From Methylobacteriaceae bacterium (GTDB taxonomy: Bacteria; Pseudomonadota; Alphaproteobacteria; Rhizobiales; Beijerinckiaceae), in NCBI GenBank assembly GCA_019247255.1, contig JAFAPJ010000525.1:1-5982 (forward strand): 5,982 bases of DNA. The letters are read 5' to 3'. Shown piece by piece: positions 1-5,982 of this stretch. The notes under the pieces were generated by a model that saw nothing but the letters and a program-made list of their open reading frames with translations, ran no database searches and was not told where the DNA came from. Every line of letters begins with the position of its first letter. Within the stretch, counting starts at the first letter, position 1. The translations under genes were made by a program, and so were the position numbers.

Positions 1-1
1 G

Positions 2-550
2 CTCGGCGCCGACCCGAACTCGCCCGAGCTGAAATCCGCGGTGAGCTACCTCATCCGCGACCAGGAGGCGGACGGGAGCTGGTTCGGTCGCTGGGGCGTA
101 AACTATGTCTACGGCACCTGGTCGGCGCTCTGCGGCCTCAACGCCGCTGGCGTCGATCCGTCCTCGACGACGGTCCGGCGCGCGGTCGATTGGCTCGTCT
201 CGATCCAGAACCCGGACGGGGGCTGGGGCGAGGATTGCGACAGCTACAAGCTCGATTACCGCGGCTACGAGCCGGCGCCCTCGACCGCCTCGCAGACAGC
301 CTGGGCGCTCCTCGGCCTCATGGCGGCCGGCGAAGCCGATCACCCGGCGGTCACGCGAGGCATCGCCTACCTGGCGGCGAACCAGCGCGACGACGGCCTC
401 TGGCCGGAGGATCACTACACGGGGGGCGGGTTCCCGCGCGTGTTCTACCTGCGCTACCACGGCTACTCGGCCTATTTCCCGCTCTGGGCGATGGCGCGCT
501 ACCGCAACCTGAAGCGCTCGAACTCACGCCAGGTGTCCTGGGGCATCTAG
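2..550 (+). CDS. shc: Squalene-hopene cyclase, C-terminal part (5' end outside window)
   Basis: This is the last 182 codons of a squalene-hopene cyclase (also called HpnF), read in the frame starting at base 2 and ending with TAG. The enzyme cyclises squalene to hopene (diploptene) and diplopterol at the inner membrane, the committed step to hopanoids. Visible are three QW-type repeats of the triterpene cyclase fold: QEADGSW (fragment residues 21-27), QNPDGGW (69-75) and QRDDGLW (128-134). Also present are the block GTWSAL, the stretch SYKLDYRGYEPAPSTASQTAW, and the closing segment FYLRYHGYSAYFPLWAMARYR, which is typical of bacterial SHC C-termini. The catalytic DXDD motif lies upstream, outside the window. 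Family members are roughly 650 residues, so about 70% of the protein is missing only because the window begins here. The reading frame is intact to the stop. hpnG follows 80 bases downstream on the same strand, consistent with cotranscription. A GTG at 41 could be mistaken for a start but is internal. Identity is very secure. Confidence 0.96.
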   Translation, partial: LGADPNSPELKSAVSYLIRDQEADGSWFGRWGVNYVYGTWSALCGLNAAGVDPSSTTVRRAVDWLVSIQNPDGGWGEDCDSYKLDYRGYEPAPSTASQTAWALLGLMAAGEADHPAVTRGIAYLAANQRDDGLWPEDHYTGGGFPRVFYLRYHGYSAYFPLWAMARYRNLKRSNSRQVSWGI

Positions 551-618
551 CGTCCTGGAGCCTCTCGCGTTCTCGAGGCATCGCGTGTTGCCGCGCCACC
601 GAATGCGCCGGGGCGCCT

Positions 619-625
619 GAGGTGG
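619..625 (+). promoter_or_regulatory. Ribosome binding site choosing the hpnG start
   Basis: The purine-rich GAGGTGG lies 5 bases before the GTG at 631, good Shine-Dalgarno spacing. The other in-frame candidates, GTG at 622 and GTG at 664, have no comparable purine run at the right distance. This is why 631 is preferred. The 80-base shc-hpnG gap (551-630) otherwise shows only short GC-rich inverted repeats and no clear promoter. Confidence 0.5.
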
Positions 626-630
626 GACCC

Positions 631-1323
631 GTGCCCCGGGACGCGCCAGCCTCCTGTCTCGCGGTGGTCGGGCTCGCCGCCGAAGCGCGCCATGCGCGGG
701 CGTCCGGCGCCACGACCCTCGTCTCCGGCGCCGACGGCGCCTGGTTGTCGGCTCAGCTCGCCCGAGTCAGTCCGGACGCCGTCGCTTCTCTCGTCAGCTT
801 CGGGCTCGCGGGTGCGCTCGCGGACGATTTGCGGGTCGGCGACGTCGTCCTTGCCGATGCGGTGGTCGATGGTTCGGACCGCCGGCCGGTCGACGAGATG
901 CGGACGGAGCGAGTTGCCGTCGCGCTCCGGGCCGCGGGCACCCCGGTCCGATCCGGTCTCCTCCTCGGGAGCAATCGCCCTCTGGCGACGGCGCGCGAGA
1001 AGGCCGCGGCACGCGCGGCCACGGGCGCGCTCGCCGTCGATATGGAATCGCATGTGGTCGCCCGCTGGGCGGAGGCTCACGCCAAGCCGTTCCTCGTGAT
1101 CCGGGTGGTGTCGGACGATGCGCGTCACGACCTGCCGGAGGCCGCCACCTTGCCGCTGCGCCAGGACGGGACGCCGGACCTGCCGGCGATCCTCATCTGC
1201 CTCGTGCGCCGGCCGGCCCAGCTTCCGGCGCTCGTCCGGACCGGGCGCGACGCCGGCCGCGCGCTATCCGTTCTAGGCCGCGTCGGCCGTCTGCTCGGCC
1301 CGGGCTTCGGCGTTCATCTCTGA
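631..1323 (+). CDS. hpnG: Hopanoid-associated nucleoside phosphorylase HpnG
   Basis: This 230-residue protein belongs to the purine nucleoside phosphorylase/MTA-SAH nucleosidase superfamily, in the subgroup linked to hopanoid clusters. In that pathway HpnG cleaves adenine from adenosylhopane to give the (phospho)ribosyl hopane that leads to bacteriohopanetetrol; this role is family knowledge. Visible features are an N-terminal strand entering VVGLAAEAR (about residues 12-20), the glycine-rich SFGLAGAL (56-63) followed by RVGDVVLADAVV, the ribose-binding VDMES (136-140), and RVVSDDA (158-164) with the acidic residues expected to protonate the purine. The C-terminal tail (LVRRPAQLPALVR, then RLLGPGFG) also looks like family sequence. 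GTG at 631 is chosen because a purine-rich ribosome site precedes it; GTG at 622 or 664 is possible. The frame stays open upstream into shc, but that stretch is the shc gene read out of frame. The last 17 codons, stop included, overlap the end of hpnH on the other strand. Product identity is secure, the start moderately so. Confidence 0.9.
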   Translation: MPRDAPASCLAVVGLAAEARHARASGATTLVSGADGAWLSAQLARVSPDAVASLVSFGLAGALADDLRVGDVVLADAVVDGSDRRPVDEMRTERVAVALRAAGTPVRSGLLLGSNRPLATAREKAAARAATGALAVDMESHVVARWAEAHAKPFLVIRVVSDDARHDLPEAATLPLRQDGTPDLPAILICLVRRPAQLPALVRTGRDAGRALSVLGRVGRLLGPGFGVHL

Positions 1324-2421
1324 GAGCTTCTGCGCGACGTTGCGCGAGAAGACGTATTCCGCCGGGCGCTGGCGGTCGAGCGGGATCTCGGGCGCCATCG
1401 GCCCCTCGGTCCGGACCCCGAACAGCGCGACCTTCGCGGCCGCCCAGGGCCGGGCCACCGTATCCCGCACGGCCGAGGCCTCGAAGCCCGAATGCACCAT
1501 GCAGTCGGCGCATTTTTCGTAATGGCCGACGCCGTACTTGTCCCAGTCGGTCTCGTCCATGAGCTCTTTGAAGGTCGCCGCGTAACCTTCGCCGAGGAGG
1601 TAGCAGGGCCGCTGCCAGCCGAACACGGTGCGGGTCGGGTTGCCCCACGGGGTGCATTTGTAGGTCTGGTTGCCGGCCAGGAAGTCGATAAACATCGAGG
1701 ATTGGTTGAAAGCCCAGCGCTTCGAACCCGGCTTGGCGTTGCGCAGGACGCCCCGGAAGAGCTCCTTCGTGGCGAGGCGGTTCAGAAAGTGCTTCTGGTC
1801 CGGCGCGCGCTCATAGGCGTAGCCCGGCGACATCGTGATCCCGTCGACGCCGAGCGCCGTCACGGTATCGAAGAAGCGGGCGACGCGCTCAGGGTCGGCG
1901 TCGTTGAAGAAGGTGCAGTTGATCGTGACCCGGAAGCCGCGCGCCTTCGCGAGCTGCAGGGCCGCGACCGCCTTGTCGTAGACGCCCTGCTTGCAGACAG
2001 ACTTGTCATGCATCTCGCGGTCACCGTCGAGATGGATCGACCAGGTGAAGTAGGGCGAGGGCTCGTACTCGTGGATCTTCTTCTCGAGAAGCAGCGCGTT
2101 CGTGCAGACGATCGCGTATTTGCGCCGCTCGACGATGCCGCGAACGATCTTGGGCAGATCCTTGTGGATCAGCGGCTCGCCGCCCGCCATGACGACGATC
2201 GGCGCACCGCATTCGTCGACGGAGGCGAGCGCGTCCTCGACCGACAGACGCTTGTTCAGGATCGCGTCCGGGTAGTCGATCTTGCCGCAGCCCGCGCAGG
2301 CGAGATTGCACCGGAACAGCGGCTCCATCATCAGGACGAGCGGATAGCGCTTGTTGCCTTTGAGGTGCTGACGCACGACATAGCTGCCGACCGTCATGAT
2401 CTGACGGAGAGGGATCCCCAC
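1273..2421 (-). CDS. hpnH: Adenosylhopane synthase HpnH (radical SAM)
   Basis: This 382-residue radical SAM protein matches HpnH. The family couples the 5'-deoxyadenosyl radical from S-adenosylmethionine to diploptene, giving adenosylhopane, the first step of C35 side-chain building. The cluster motif is CNLACAGC, with C38, C42 and C45 binding the [4Fe-4S] cluster. A GGEP motif at 80-83 contacts SAM. The N-terminus (GIPLRQ, then KRYPLVLMMEPLFRC) and the block SIHLDGDREMHD (128-139) are typical. The C-terminal part has further cysteines (C256, C273, C304, C307 in HYEKCADCMVHSGFE), matching the extra C-terminal domain (DUF3463) of HpnH proteins. The start is GTG, read on the minus strand at 2421-2419, seven bases after AAAGGGG; the start also fits the usual family N-terminus. 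It lies 41 bases downstream of ispH on the same strand, so the two are probably cotranscribed. Its 3' end overlaps convergent hpnG by 51 bp. No truncation or frameshift is seen. Confidence 0.96.
   Translation of the reverse strand: MGIPLRQIMTVGSYVVRQHLKGNKRYPLVLMMEPLFRCNLACAGCGKIDYPDAILNKRLSVEDALASVDECGAPIVVMAGGEPLIHKDLPKIVRGIVERRKYAIVCTNALLLEKKIHEYEPSPYFTWSIHLDGDREMHDKSVCKQGVYDKAVAALQLAKARGFRVTINCTFFNDADPERVARFFDTVTALGVDGITMSPGYAYERAPDQKHFLNRLATKELFRGVLRNAKPGSKRWAFNQSSMFIDFLAGNQTYKCTPWGNPTRTVFGWQRPCYLLGEGYAATFKELMDETDWDKYGVGHYEKCADCMVHSGFEASAVRDTVARPWAAAKVALFGVRTEGPMAPEIPLDRQRPAEYVFSRNVAQKLSEMNAEARAEQTADAA
1327..1351 (+). terminator. Hairpin just after the hpnG stop, possible 3' end signal
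   Basis: Starting three bases after the hpnG TGA, CTTCT-(G)-CGCG (1327-1336) pairs with CGCGAGAAG (1343-1351) around a 6-base loop: nine base pairs with one bulged G. No T-tract follows, so this is not a classic intrinsic terminator; it might stabilise the hpnG mRNA end or be incidental. The same bases encode the C-terminal part of hpnH on the other strand. No better terminator is visible for either convergent gene. Confidence 0.25.
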
Positions 2422-2428
2422 CGCTACG

Positions 2429-2435
2429 CCCCTTT
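2429..2435 (-). promoter_or_regulatory. Ribosome binding site for hpnH (GTG start)
   Basis: On the minus strand AAAGGGG sits seven bases before the GTG start codon of hpnH, inside the 41-base gap after the ispH stop. It is a strong Shine-Dalgarno sequence and supports the GTG start. The short gap leaves little room for a separate promoter, in line with an ispH-hpnH operon. Confidence 0.6.
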
Positions 2436-2462
2436 ATGTGTGTGATGAGTGACGCGGCCCGG

Positions 2463-3413
2463 TCAGGCGGCGGTTTGCGGGACGAAATCAGGCGAACGGA
2501 GCTCGACCGGCAGGTTGAAGCTGACGTGCTCCTCCGCTCCGTCCAGGATCGACACCTCGACGGGACCGATGGCGCGCAGCGCCTCGATCACGGAATCGAC
2601 CAGGACCTCCGGCGCGGACGCGCCGGCCGTGAGCCCGATCGTCCGGACGCCCTCGAGCCAGGCGCGGTCCACCTCGTTGCCGTCCGCCACGAGGTAGCTC
2701 GGGATGCCGGCCTCCTCGCCGATCTCCCGCAGGCGGTTCGAGTTCGACGAGTTGCGGGCGCCGACGACGAGCAGGAGGTCGACGATGCCGGTGAGCGCGC
2801 GCACCGCGACCTGACGGTTCTGCGTCGCGTAGCAGATGTCGCGCGTATCGGGGCCGATCACGTCGGAGAAGCGGGCCTGCAGCGCCGCGATGATCGACTT
2901 CGTGTCGTCGACCGAGAGCGTGGTCTGCGTGATGTAGGCGATGGGCGTGTCGACCGGGATCGGGAGCTTCGCGATGTCGTCGGCCGTCTGCACGAGATGC
3001 ACGGGCGCGTCGATCTGGCCGAGCGTCCCCTCCACCTCCGGATGGCCAGCATGGCCGACGAGGACGAGGGTGCGGCCCTGCGAAACGTAGCGCCGGCCCT
3101 GGTTATGAACCTTGGTGACGAGCGGGCAGGTCGCGTCGAGGGTGGGGAGCGAGCGGAACTTCGCGTCCTCCTGGACGGCGCGGGACACGCCGTGGGCCGA
3201 GAAGACGGTGACGGCGCCCGACGGGACCTCCGAGAGCTCCTCGACGAACACGGCGCCTTTGGCCTTCAGGGTCTCGACGACATGGCGGTTGTGGACGATC
3301 TCGTGGCGCACGTAGATCGGCGCGCCGTACTTGGTGATCGCCCGCTCGACGATGTCGATCGCCCGCACCACGCCCGCGCAGAAGCCCCGCGGCTGCGCCA
3401 AGATGACCTTCAT
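2463..3413 (-). CDS. ispH: 4-hydroxy-3-methylbut-2-enyl diphosphate reductase IspH (LytB)
   Basis: IspH is the last enzyme of the MEP pathway: a cytoplasmic [4Fe-4S] enzyme that reduces HMBPP to IPP and DMAPP, the building blocks of squalene. The 316-residue protein has the usual bacterial length. It shows the three cluster cysteines C12 (QPRGFCAGV), C96 (LDATCPLV) and C194 (DICYATQNR); the substrate-binding histidines H41 (EIVHNRH), H74 (SAHGVS) and H124 ([11 protein letters not shown]); the catalytic E126; the [10 protein letters not shown] block (162-171); and SSNS (222-225), which binds the diphosphate. The ATG at 3413-3411 is chosen because [12 protein letters not shown] is the normal family start and GGGAAGG precedes it by seven bases. 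The frame stays open far upstream across hpnN, but that extension is a high-GC artefact. It precedes hpnH on the same strand, linking precursor supply to hopanoid side-chain synthesis. Whether it is the only ispH in the genome cannot be told from here. Confidence 0.97.
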   Translation of the reverse strand: MKVILAQPRGFCAGVVRAIDIVERAITKYGAPIYVRHEIVHNRHVVETLKAKGAVFVEELSEVPSGAVTVFSAHGVSRAVQEDAKFRSLPTLDATCPLVTKVHNQGRRYVSQGRTLVLVGHAGHPEVEGTLGQIDAPVHLVQTADDIAKLPIPVDTPIAYITQTTLSVDDTKSIIAALQARFSDVIGPDTRDICYATQNRQVAVRALTGIVDLLLVVGARNSSNSNRLREIGEEAGIPSYLVADGNEVDRAWLEGVRTIGLTAGASAPEVLVDSVIEALRAIGPVEVSILDGAEEHVSFNLPVELRSPDFVPQTAA

Positions 3414-3420
3414 GCCCCCA

Positions 3421-3427
3421 CCTTCCC
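3421..3427 (-). promoter_or_regulatory. Ribosome binding site for ispH
   Basis: GGGAAGG on the minus strand lies seven bases before the ispH ATG. It fixes the start at 3413 and argues against the long in-frame upstream extension. Confidence 0.6.
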
Positions 3428-3491
3428 GGTCACCGCCCGGCCGGGCTTCTGGACCTTCAGCGGCGCCCTCGGCGGGCCACGCACGGTAAGC

Positions 3492-3520
3492 GTTATGGTC
3501 TCGGCGACGTCGATCGTCGA
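3492..3520 (-). promoter_or_regulatory. Possible sigma70-type promoter for ispH-hpnH
   Basis: On the minus strand TCGACG (3520-3515) and CATAAC (3497-3492) are separated by 17 bases and match the -35 and -10 consensus at four of six positions each. They lie about 80-105 bases upstream of the ispH ATG. The -35 hexamer falls inside the inverted repeat at 3506-3536, so a bound regulator could cover it. Such matches occur by chance in GC-rich DNA, so this is tentative. Confidence 0.25.
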
Positions 3521-3536
3521 GCACCAGCTCGACGTC
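3506..3536. repeat. Nested inverted repeat, possible operator
   Basis: GACGTCGA (3506-3513) is matched by its exact reverse complement TCGACGTC (3529-3536), with 15 bases between. An overlapping second pair, CGTCGAG (3515-3521) and CTCGACG (3528-3534), forms a 7-bp stem with a 6-base loop. The sequence lies between divergent ispH and hpnN, where a regulator could act on both. It could equally be a structured leader element or chance. The symmetry is seen directly; the function is inference. Confidence 0.4.
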
Positions 3537-3692
3537 ACCCTTAATCGTTGCGGCCACGAACGAAAAGCGCCTTTCTGCGCGAAGGGCCCGCCCGAGGTCT
3601 CCACCCTGTTGATCGAGCGGGATGCGGGGGCTAGGACGACGCCCCGCCCCAATTTTGTCCAGACGAGATGATGGCGCAGGTCGATCGAGATC

Positions 3693-5982
3693 ATGCGACC
3701 CGTTGAAGCGACGGTCGCGTTCTGCGCACGCCGTCCCTGGATCGTGATCGCAGCGTCGCTTCTTCTCGCCCTCCTCGGGTCCTGGCTCTCCGTCACGCGC
3801 TTCGCCATCAACACGGACACCGCCCGGCTCATCTCGCCGAGCGTTCCCTGGCGCGCCACGGAGGTGGCCTTCGACCGCGCCTTTCCGGGACGGACCGATC
3901 TCGTCCTCGTCGTCATCGACGCCACCACGCCGGAACAGGCGGGGGACGCGGCCACGAGGCTGACGGCGGAGCTCCGGCGCCGTCCGGATCGTTTCCGCGG
4001 CGCCAAGCAGCCGGACGGCACGGAGTTCTTCGCGCGCAACGGCTTTCTGTACCTGACCGAGCAGGACCTTCGCACCACGCTCGAGCGGCTGGAGGAGCAG
4101 CGCGAGATCCTGGCTTTGTTCGCTTCGGACCAGACGCTGCGCGGCTTCTCCCAGCTCGTGACCGCGACCGTCCGAGGCGTCCAGCTCGACGCGACGAGCT
4201 TCGCCGATCTCGCTCCCCTCTACGATCGCTTCGCCGGGACGATCGAGGCCGGCCTCGCGGGGCGGCTCGCGCGGCTTTCCTGGCGGGACCTGTCGGGCGG
4301 GCGGGCCGACGATTCGCGCGCGCTCGTGCTCGTGCGCCCCGTCCTCGATTACGCGGCGCTCCAGCCGGGCGCCGCCGCGACGACGGCGTTGCGCGAGACG
4401 GCCGACCGCCTCGGCCTCACGCCCGCGAACGGCATCACGCTGCGACTGACCGGCCCCGTTCCGCTCGCCGACGAGGAATTCGGCACGATCGCCGAGAACA
4501 TCGAGATCCACGGCGCGCTGACCCTGCTCGCCGTCCTGGCCATCCTCTGGCTCGCGCTGCGGTCCGCGAAGCTGATCGCGGCGGTGCTCGTCACCCTTCT
4601 CGTCGGGCTCGTCGTGACGAGCGGCCTCGGCCTCCTCCTCGTCGGGCAGTTCAACCTCATCTCGGTCGCCTTCTTCGCGCTCTTCATCGGGCTCGGGGTC
4701 GATTTCGGGATCCAGTTCGCGGTCCGCTACCGGGCGGACCGGTTCGAGGCGCGCGACATCGCGAGCGCCCTCCGCGCCGCCGCGCGCGGCATCGGCTTCT
4801 CCCTGACGCTCGCGGCGCTGTCCCTGATCGCGGGCTTCCTGTCCTTCCTCCCGACGGCCTTCCTCGGCGTCTCCGAGCTTGGCCTCATCGCAGGTCTCGG
4901 CATGGCGATCGCGTATGCGGCGAGCGTCACGCTTCTCCCCGCCCTGATCGCGGTTCTGCGCCCGCCGGGCGAGCGGGAAGCGGTCGGCACCGCCTCGCTG
5001 GCGGCGGTCGACCGGTGGATCGAGCGCCGCCGCTGGCCCATCCTCGCGGCGACGGCGGTCGTGATCGCGGCCGGCATGCCCGCGCTTGTCCGGCTCCGCT
5101 TCGATTCGGATCCGATGAACCTGCGCAACCGCAGCGTCGAATCGGTCTCGACCTACGACGACCTGCGCCGCAACCCTGACACGAGTCCGATCACGGTCGA
5201 CGTCGTGGTGCCGTCGCTCGAGGCCGTGCCGGCGATGGCGGCCCGGCTCGAGGCCCTGCCGGAGGTCGAGCGCGTCGTGAGCCTGCTCAGCTTCGTGCCG
5301 GAGCACCAGGACCGGAAGCTCGCGCTCATCGCCGCGACGCGAGAGGCGCTGCTTCCGGCGCCGAGCCAGATCCAGCCGGTCCCGCCCCCGAGCGACGCCG
5401 AGAGGGTCGAGGCGCTTCGGCTGACGGCGGGCATCCTGGCGGAGGCCGCCGGGGAAGCGCCGGGCAAGGAGGGCGTCGGATCGGCGCAGCGGCTCGCGAA
5501 AGCGTTCGCGGCGCTCGCCGAGGCCGACCCCGAGCGACGGGATGCGGCGAGCCGCGCCGTCACGGCGGACTTCCCGGCGCTGCTCACTGGGCTACGCACC
5601 GCGCTCGCCGCCGAGCGCGTGACCCGCGAGGATCTCCCGCCCGATCTCGTCGAGGATTGGATGTCGCCGAAGGCGGAGGCGCGGATCGAAGTCTCCCCGA
5701 AGCCGGGCTTCCGGGACGGGGTCGGCAACCTGTCTTTCGCCCGCGCGGTCCAGGCGATCGCGCCGGATGCGACCGGCGCCCCCGTGACGATCGCGGAATC
5801 CGGCCGCACGATCGTCGAGGCCTTCGTGGAGGCCGGCATTTTCTCGCTCGTCACGATCACGCTGATCCTCTGGATCGCGATGCGGCGCCTCCTCGACGTG
5901 CTCCTCGCGCTCGGGCCTCTCGTGCTCGCGGGCGTGATGACGCTGCAGGCGGCCCAGCTCGTCGGCCTCGACCTCAATTTCG
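3693..5982 (+). CDS. hpnN: Hopanoid transporter HpnN, RND superfamily (3' end outside window)
   Basis: This is the first 763 codons of an RND/MMPL-type inner-membrane protein matching HpnN, which moves hopanoids to the outer membrane. The start ATG is preceded by an in-frame TGA at 3669 and no other in-frame start; its ribosome site is weak (AGG 12 bases upstream). In order: TM1 (about residues 16-33); a first periplasmic domain (about 35-270) opening with the family-like [17 protein letters not shown]2 (274-290), TM3 (294-317), TM4 (322-345) with [10 protein letters not shown] and D337 in the likely proton-relay region, TM5 (366-390) and TM6 (391-422); TM7 (448-466); a second periplasmic domain (about 467-712) with a proline-rich stretch at 555-566; then TM8 (715-734) and TM9 (738-758). 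Family members have about 850-900 residues and duplicated six-helix halves, so about 100 residues lie beyond the window. The frame is intact. It is divergent from ispH. Confidence 0.93.
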   Translation, partial: MRPVEATVAFCARRPWIVIAASLLLALLGSWLSVTRFAINTDTARLISPSVPWRATEVAFDRAFPGRTDLVLVVIDATTPEQAGDAATRLTAELRRRPDRFRGAKQPDGTEFFARNGFLYLTEQDLRTTLERLEEQREILALFASDQTLRGFSQLVTATVRGVQLDATSFADLAPLYDRFAGTIEAGLAGRLARLSWRDLSGGRADDSRALVLVRPVLDYAALQPGAAATTALRETADRLGLTPANGITLRLTGPVPLADEEFGTIAENIEIHGALTLLAVLAILWLALRSAKLIAAVLVTLLVGLVVTSGLGLLLVGQFNLISVAFFALFIGLGVDFGIQFAVRYRADRFEARDIASALRAAARGIGFSLTLAALSLIAGFLSFLPTAFLGVSELGLIAGLGMAIAYAASVTLLPALIAVLRPPGEREAVGTASLAAVDRWIERRRWPILAATAVVIAAGMPALVRLRFDSDPMNLRNRSVESVSTYDDLRRNPDTSPITVDVVVPSLEAVPAMAARLEALPEVERVVSLLSFVPEHQDRKLALIAATREALLPAPSQIQPVPPPSDAERVEALRLTAGILAEAAGEAPGKEGVGSAQRLAKAFAALAEADPERRDAASRAVTADFPALLTGLRTALAAERVTREDLPPDLVEDWMSPKAEARIEVSPKPGFRDGVGNLSFARAVQAIAPDATGAPVTIAESGRTIVEAFVEAGIFSLVTITLILWIAMRRLLDVLLALGPLVLAGVMTLQAAQLVGLDLNF

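Larger units (their letters stand above)
3414..3692. promoter_or_regulatory. Divergent ispH-hpnH / hpnN intergenic region
   Basis: These 279 bases separate two divergently transcribed genes and should hold promoters for both. They include the ispH ribosome site, a nested inverted repeat around 3506-3536 and a slightly AT-richer patch near 3541-3575. A small hairpin (arms 3569-3575 and 3581-3587, one G-T pair) lacks a T-tract. A loose sigma70-like pair toward hpnN could be TTGATC (3609) and CTAGGA (3631), but the second match is too poor to annotate. I see no convincing small gene here. Confidence 0.55.

Noticed and set aside
190..630. An upstream in-frame extension of hpnG reaching into shc (377 residues in total).
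   Set aside because: The added residues are the shc gene read in another frame; HpnG homology starts near residue 12 of the shorter protein and a ribosome site precedes GTG 631.
547..1128. A 193-residue minus-strand frame opposite hpnG.
   Set aside because: It has Arg/Gly/Asp-rich shadow composition, no ribosome site was noted, and hpnG on the other strand is clearly the real gene.
1230..1272. GC-rich inverted repeats downstream of the hpnH stop as a terminator.
   Set aside because: The stems are short and imperfect, with no T-tract on the minus strand, and they lie in hpnG coding sequence; such repeats are common in DNA of this composition.
1492..3671. Long plus-strand open frames opposite hpnH and ispH.
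   Set aside because: They mirror two well-recognised minus-strand genes, are rich in Arg, Asp, Val and Leu as expected of reverse-strand shadows, and show no family motif.
3495..3671. A possible 58-residue small gene (ATG 3495) ending 21 bases before hpnN.
   Set aside because: It has no recognisable domain and no good ribosome site, and it spans the region of the inverted repeat and likely promoters; it is more likely random open frame.
3668..3709. Tandem ATGs at 3668 and 3671 as alternative hpnN starts.
   Set aside because: They are in a different frame from hpnN and reach a stop (TGA) after 12-13 codons. A leader peptide is conceivable but nothing supports it.
3414..5306. A very long open minus-strand frame joined in frame to ispH, suggesting a 947-residue fusion protein.
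   Set aside because: The extension lies antisense to hpnN, is a low-complexity Arg/Glu/Asp/Gly-rich translation typical of GC-rich shadows, and ispH has a normal family start with a good ribosome site at 3413.

Overview
This window is about 6 kb of GC-rich DNA, densely coding, from a hopanoid (bacterial pentacyclic triterpenoid) locus. Five genes are recognisable from their proteins: the 3' end of squalene-hopene cyclase (shc/hpnF), hpnG (hopanoid-associated nucleoside phosphorylase), hpnH (radical SAM adenosylhopane synthase), ispH (HMBPP reductase of the MEP isoprenoid pathway) and the first ~763 codons of hpnN (RND-type hopanoid exporter). The base composition, the protein sequences and this gene set suggest an alphaproteobacterium of the order Hyphomicrobiales/Rhizobiales, perhaps Methylobacterium-like. 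That placement rests on family resemblance, not on a database search.

Layout: positions 2-550 (+) hold the shc C-terminus and 631-1323 (+) hold hpnG, probably one transcript. hpnH (2421-1273) lies on the minus strand, preceded by ispH (3413-2463, also minus), with 41 bases between them; these two look like an ispH-hpnH operon. hpnH converges on hpnG, and their 3' coding ends overlap by 51 bp. A 279-bp divergent region (3414-3692) separates ispH from hpnN, which runs rightward from 3693 off the end of the window. That region probably holds both promoters and contains a nested inverted repeat. hpnG and hpnH appear to start with GTG; ispH and hpnN start with ATG.

How the genes fit together: IspH makes IPP and DMAPP, the C5 units that become squalene. 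SHC cyclises squalene to diploptene/diplopterol. HpnH joins a 5'-deoxyadenosyl radical to diploptene to give adenosylhopane. HpnG removes adenine to give the (phospho)ribosyl hopane that leads to bacteriohopanetetrol-type lipids. HpnN moves hopanoids from the inner to the outer membrane. These roles are established for the families; here they are assigned by sequence resemblance.

I do not see a previously undescribed system. The points that merit a second look concern gene arrangement: the inverted ispH-hpnH module, the 51-bp antisense overlap between genes for consecutive pathway steps, a hairpin three bases after the hpnG stop, and the inverted repeat in the ispH/hpnN divergent region. No RNA genes, mobile elements or CRISPR arrays were seen.
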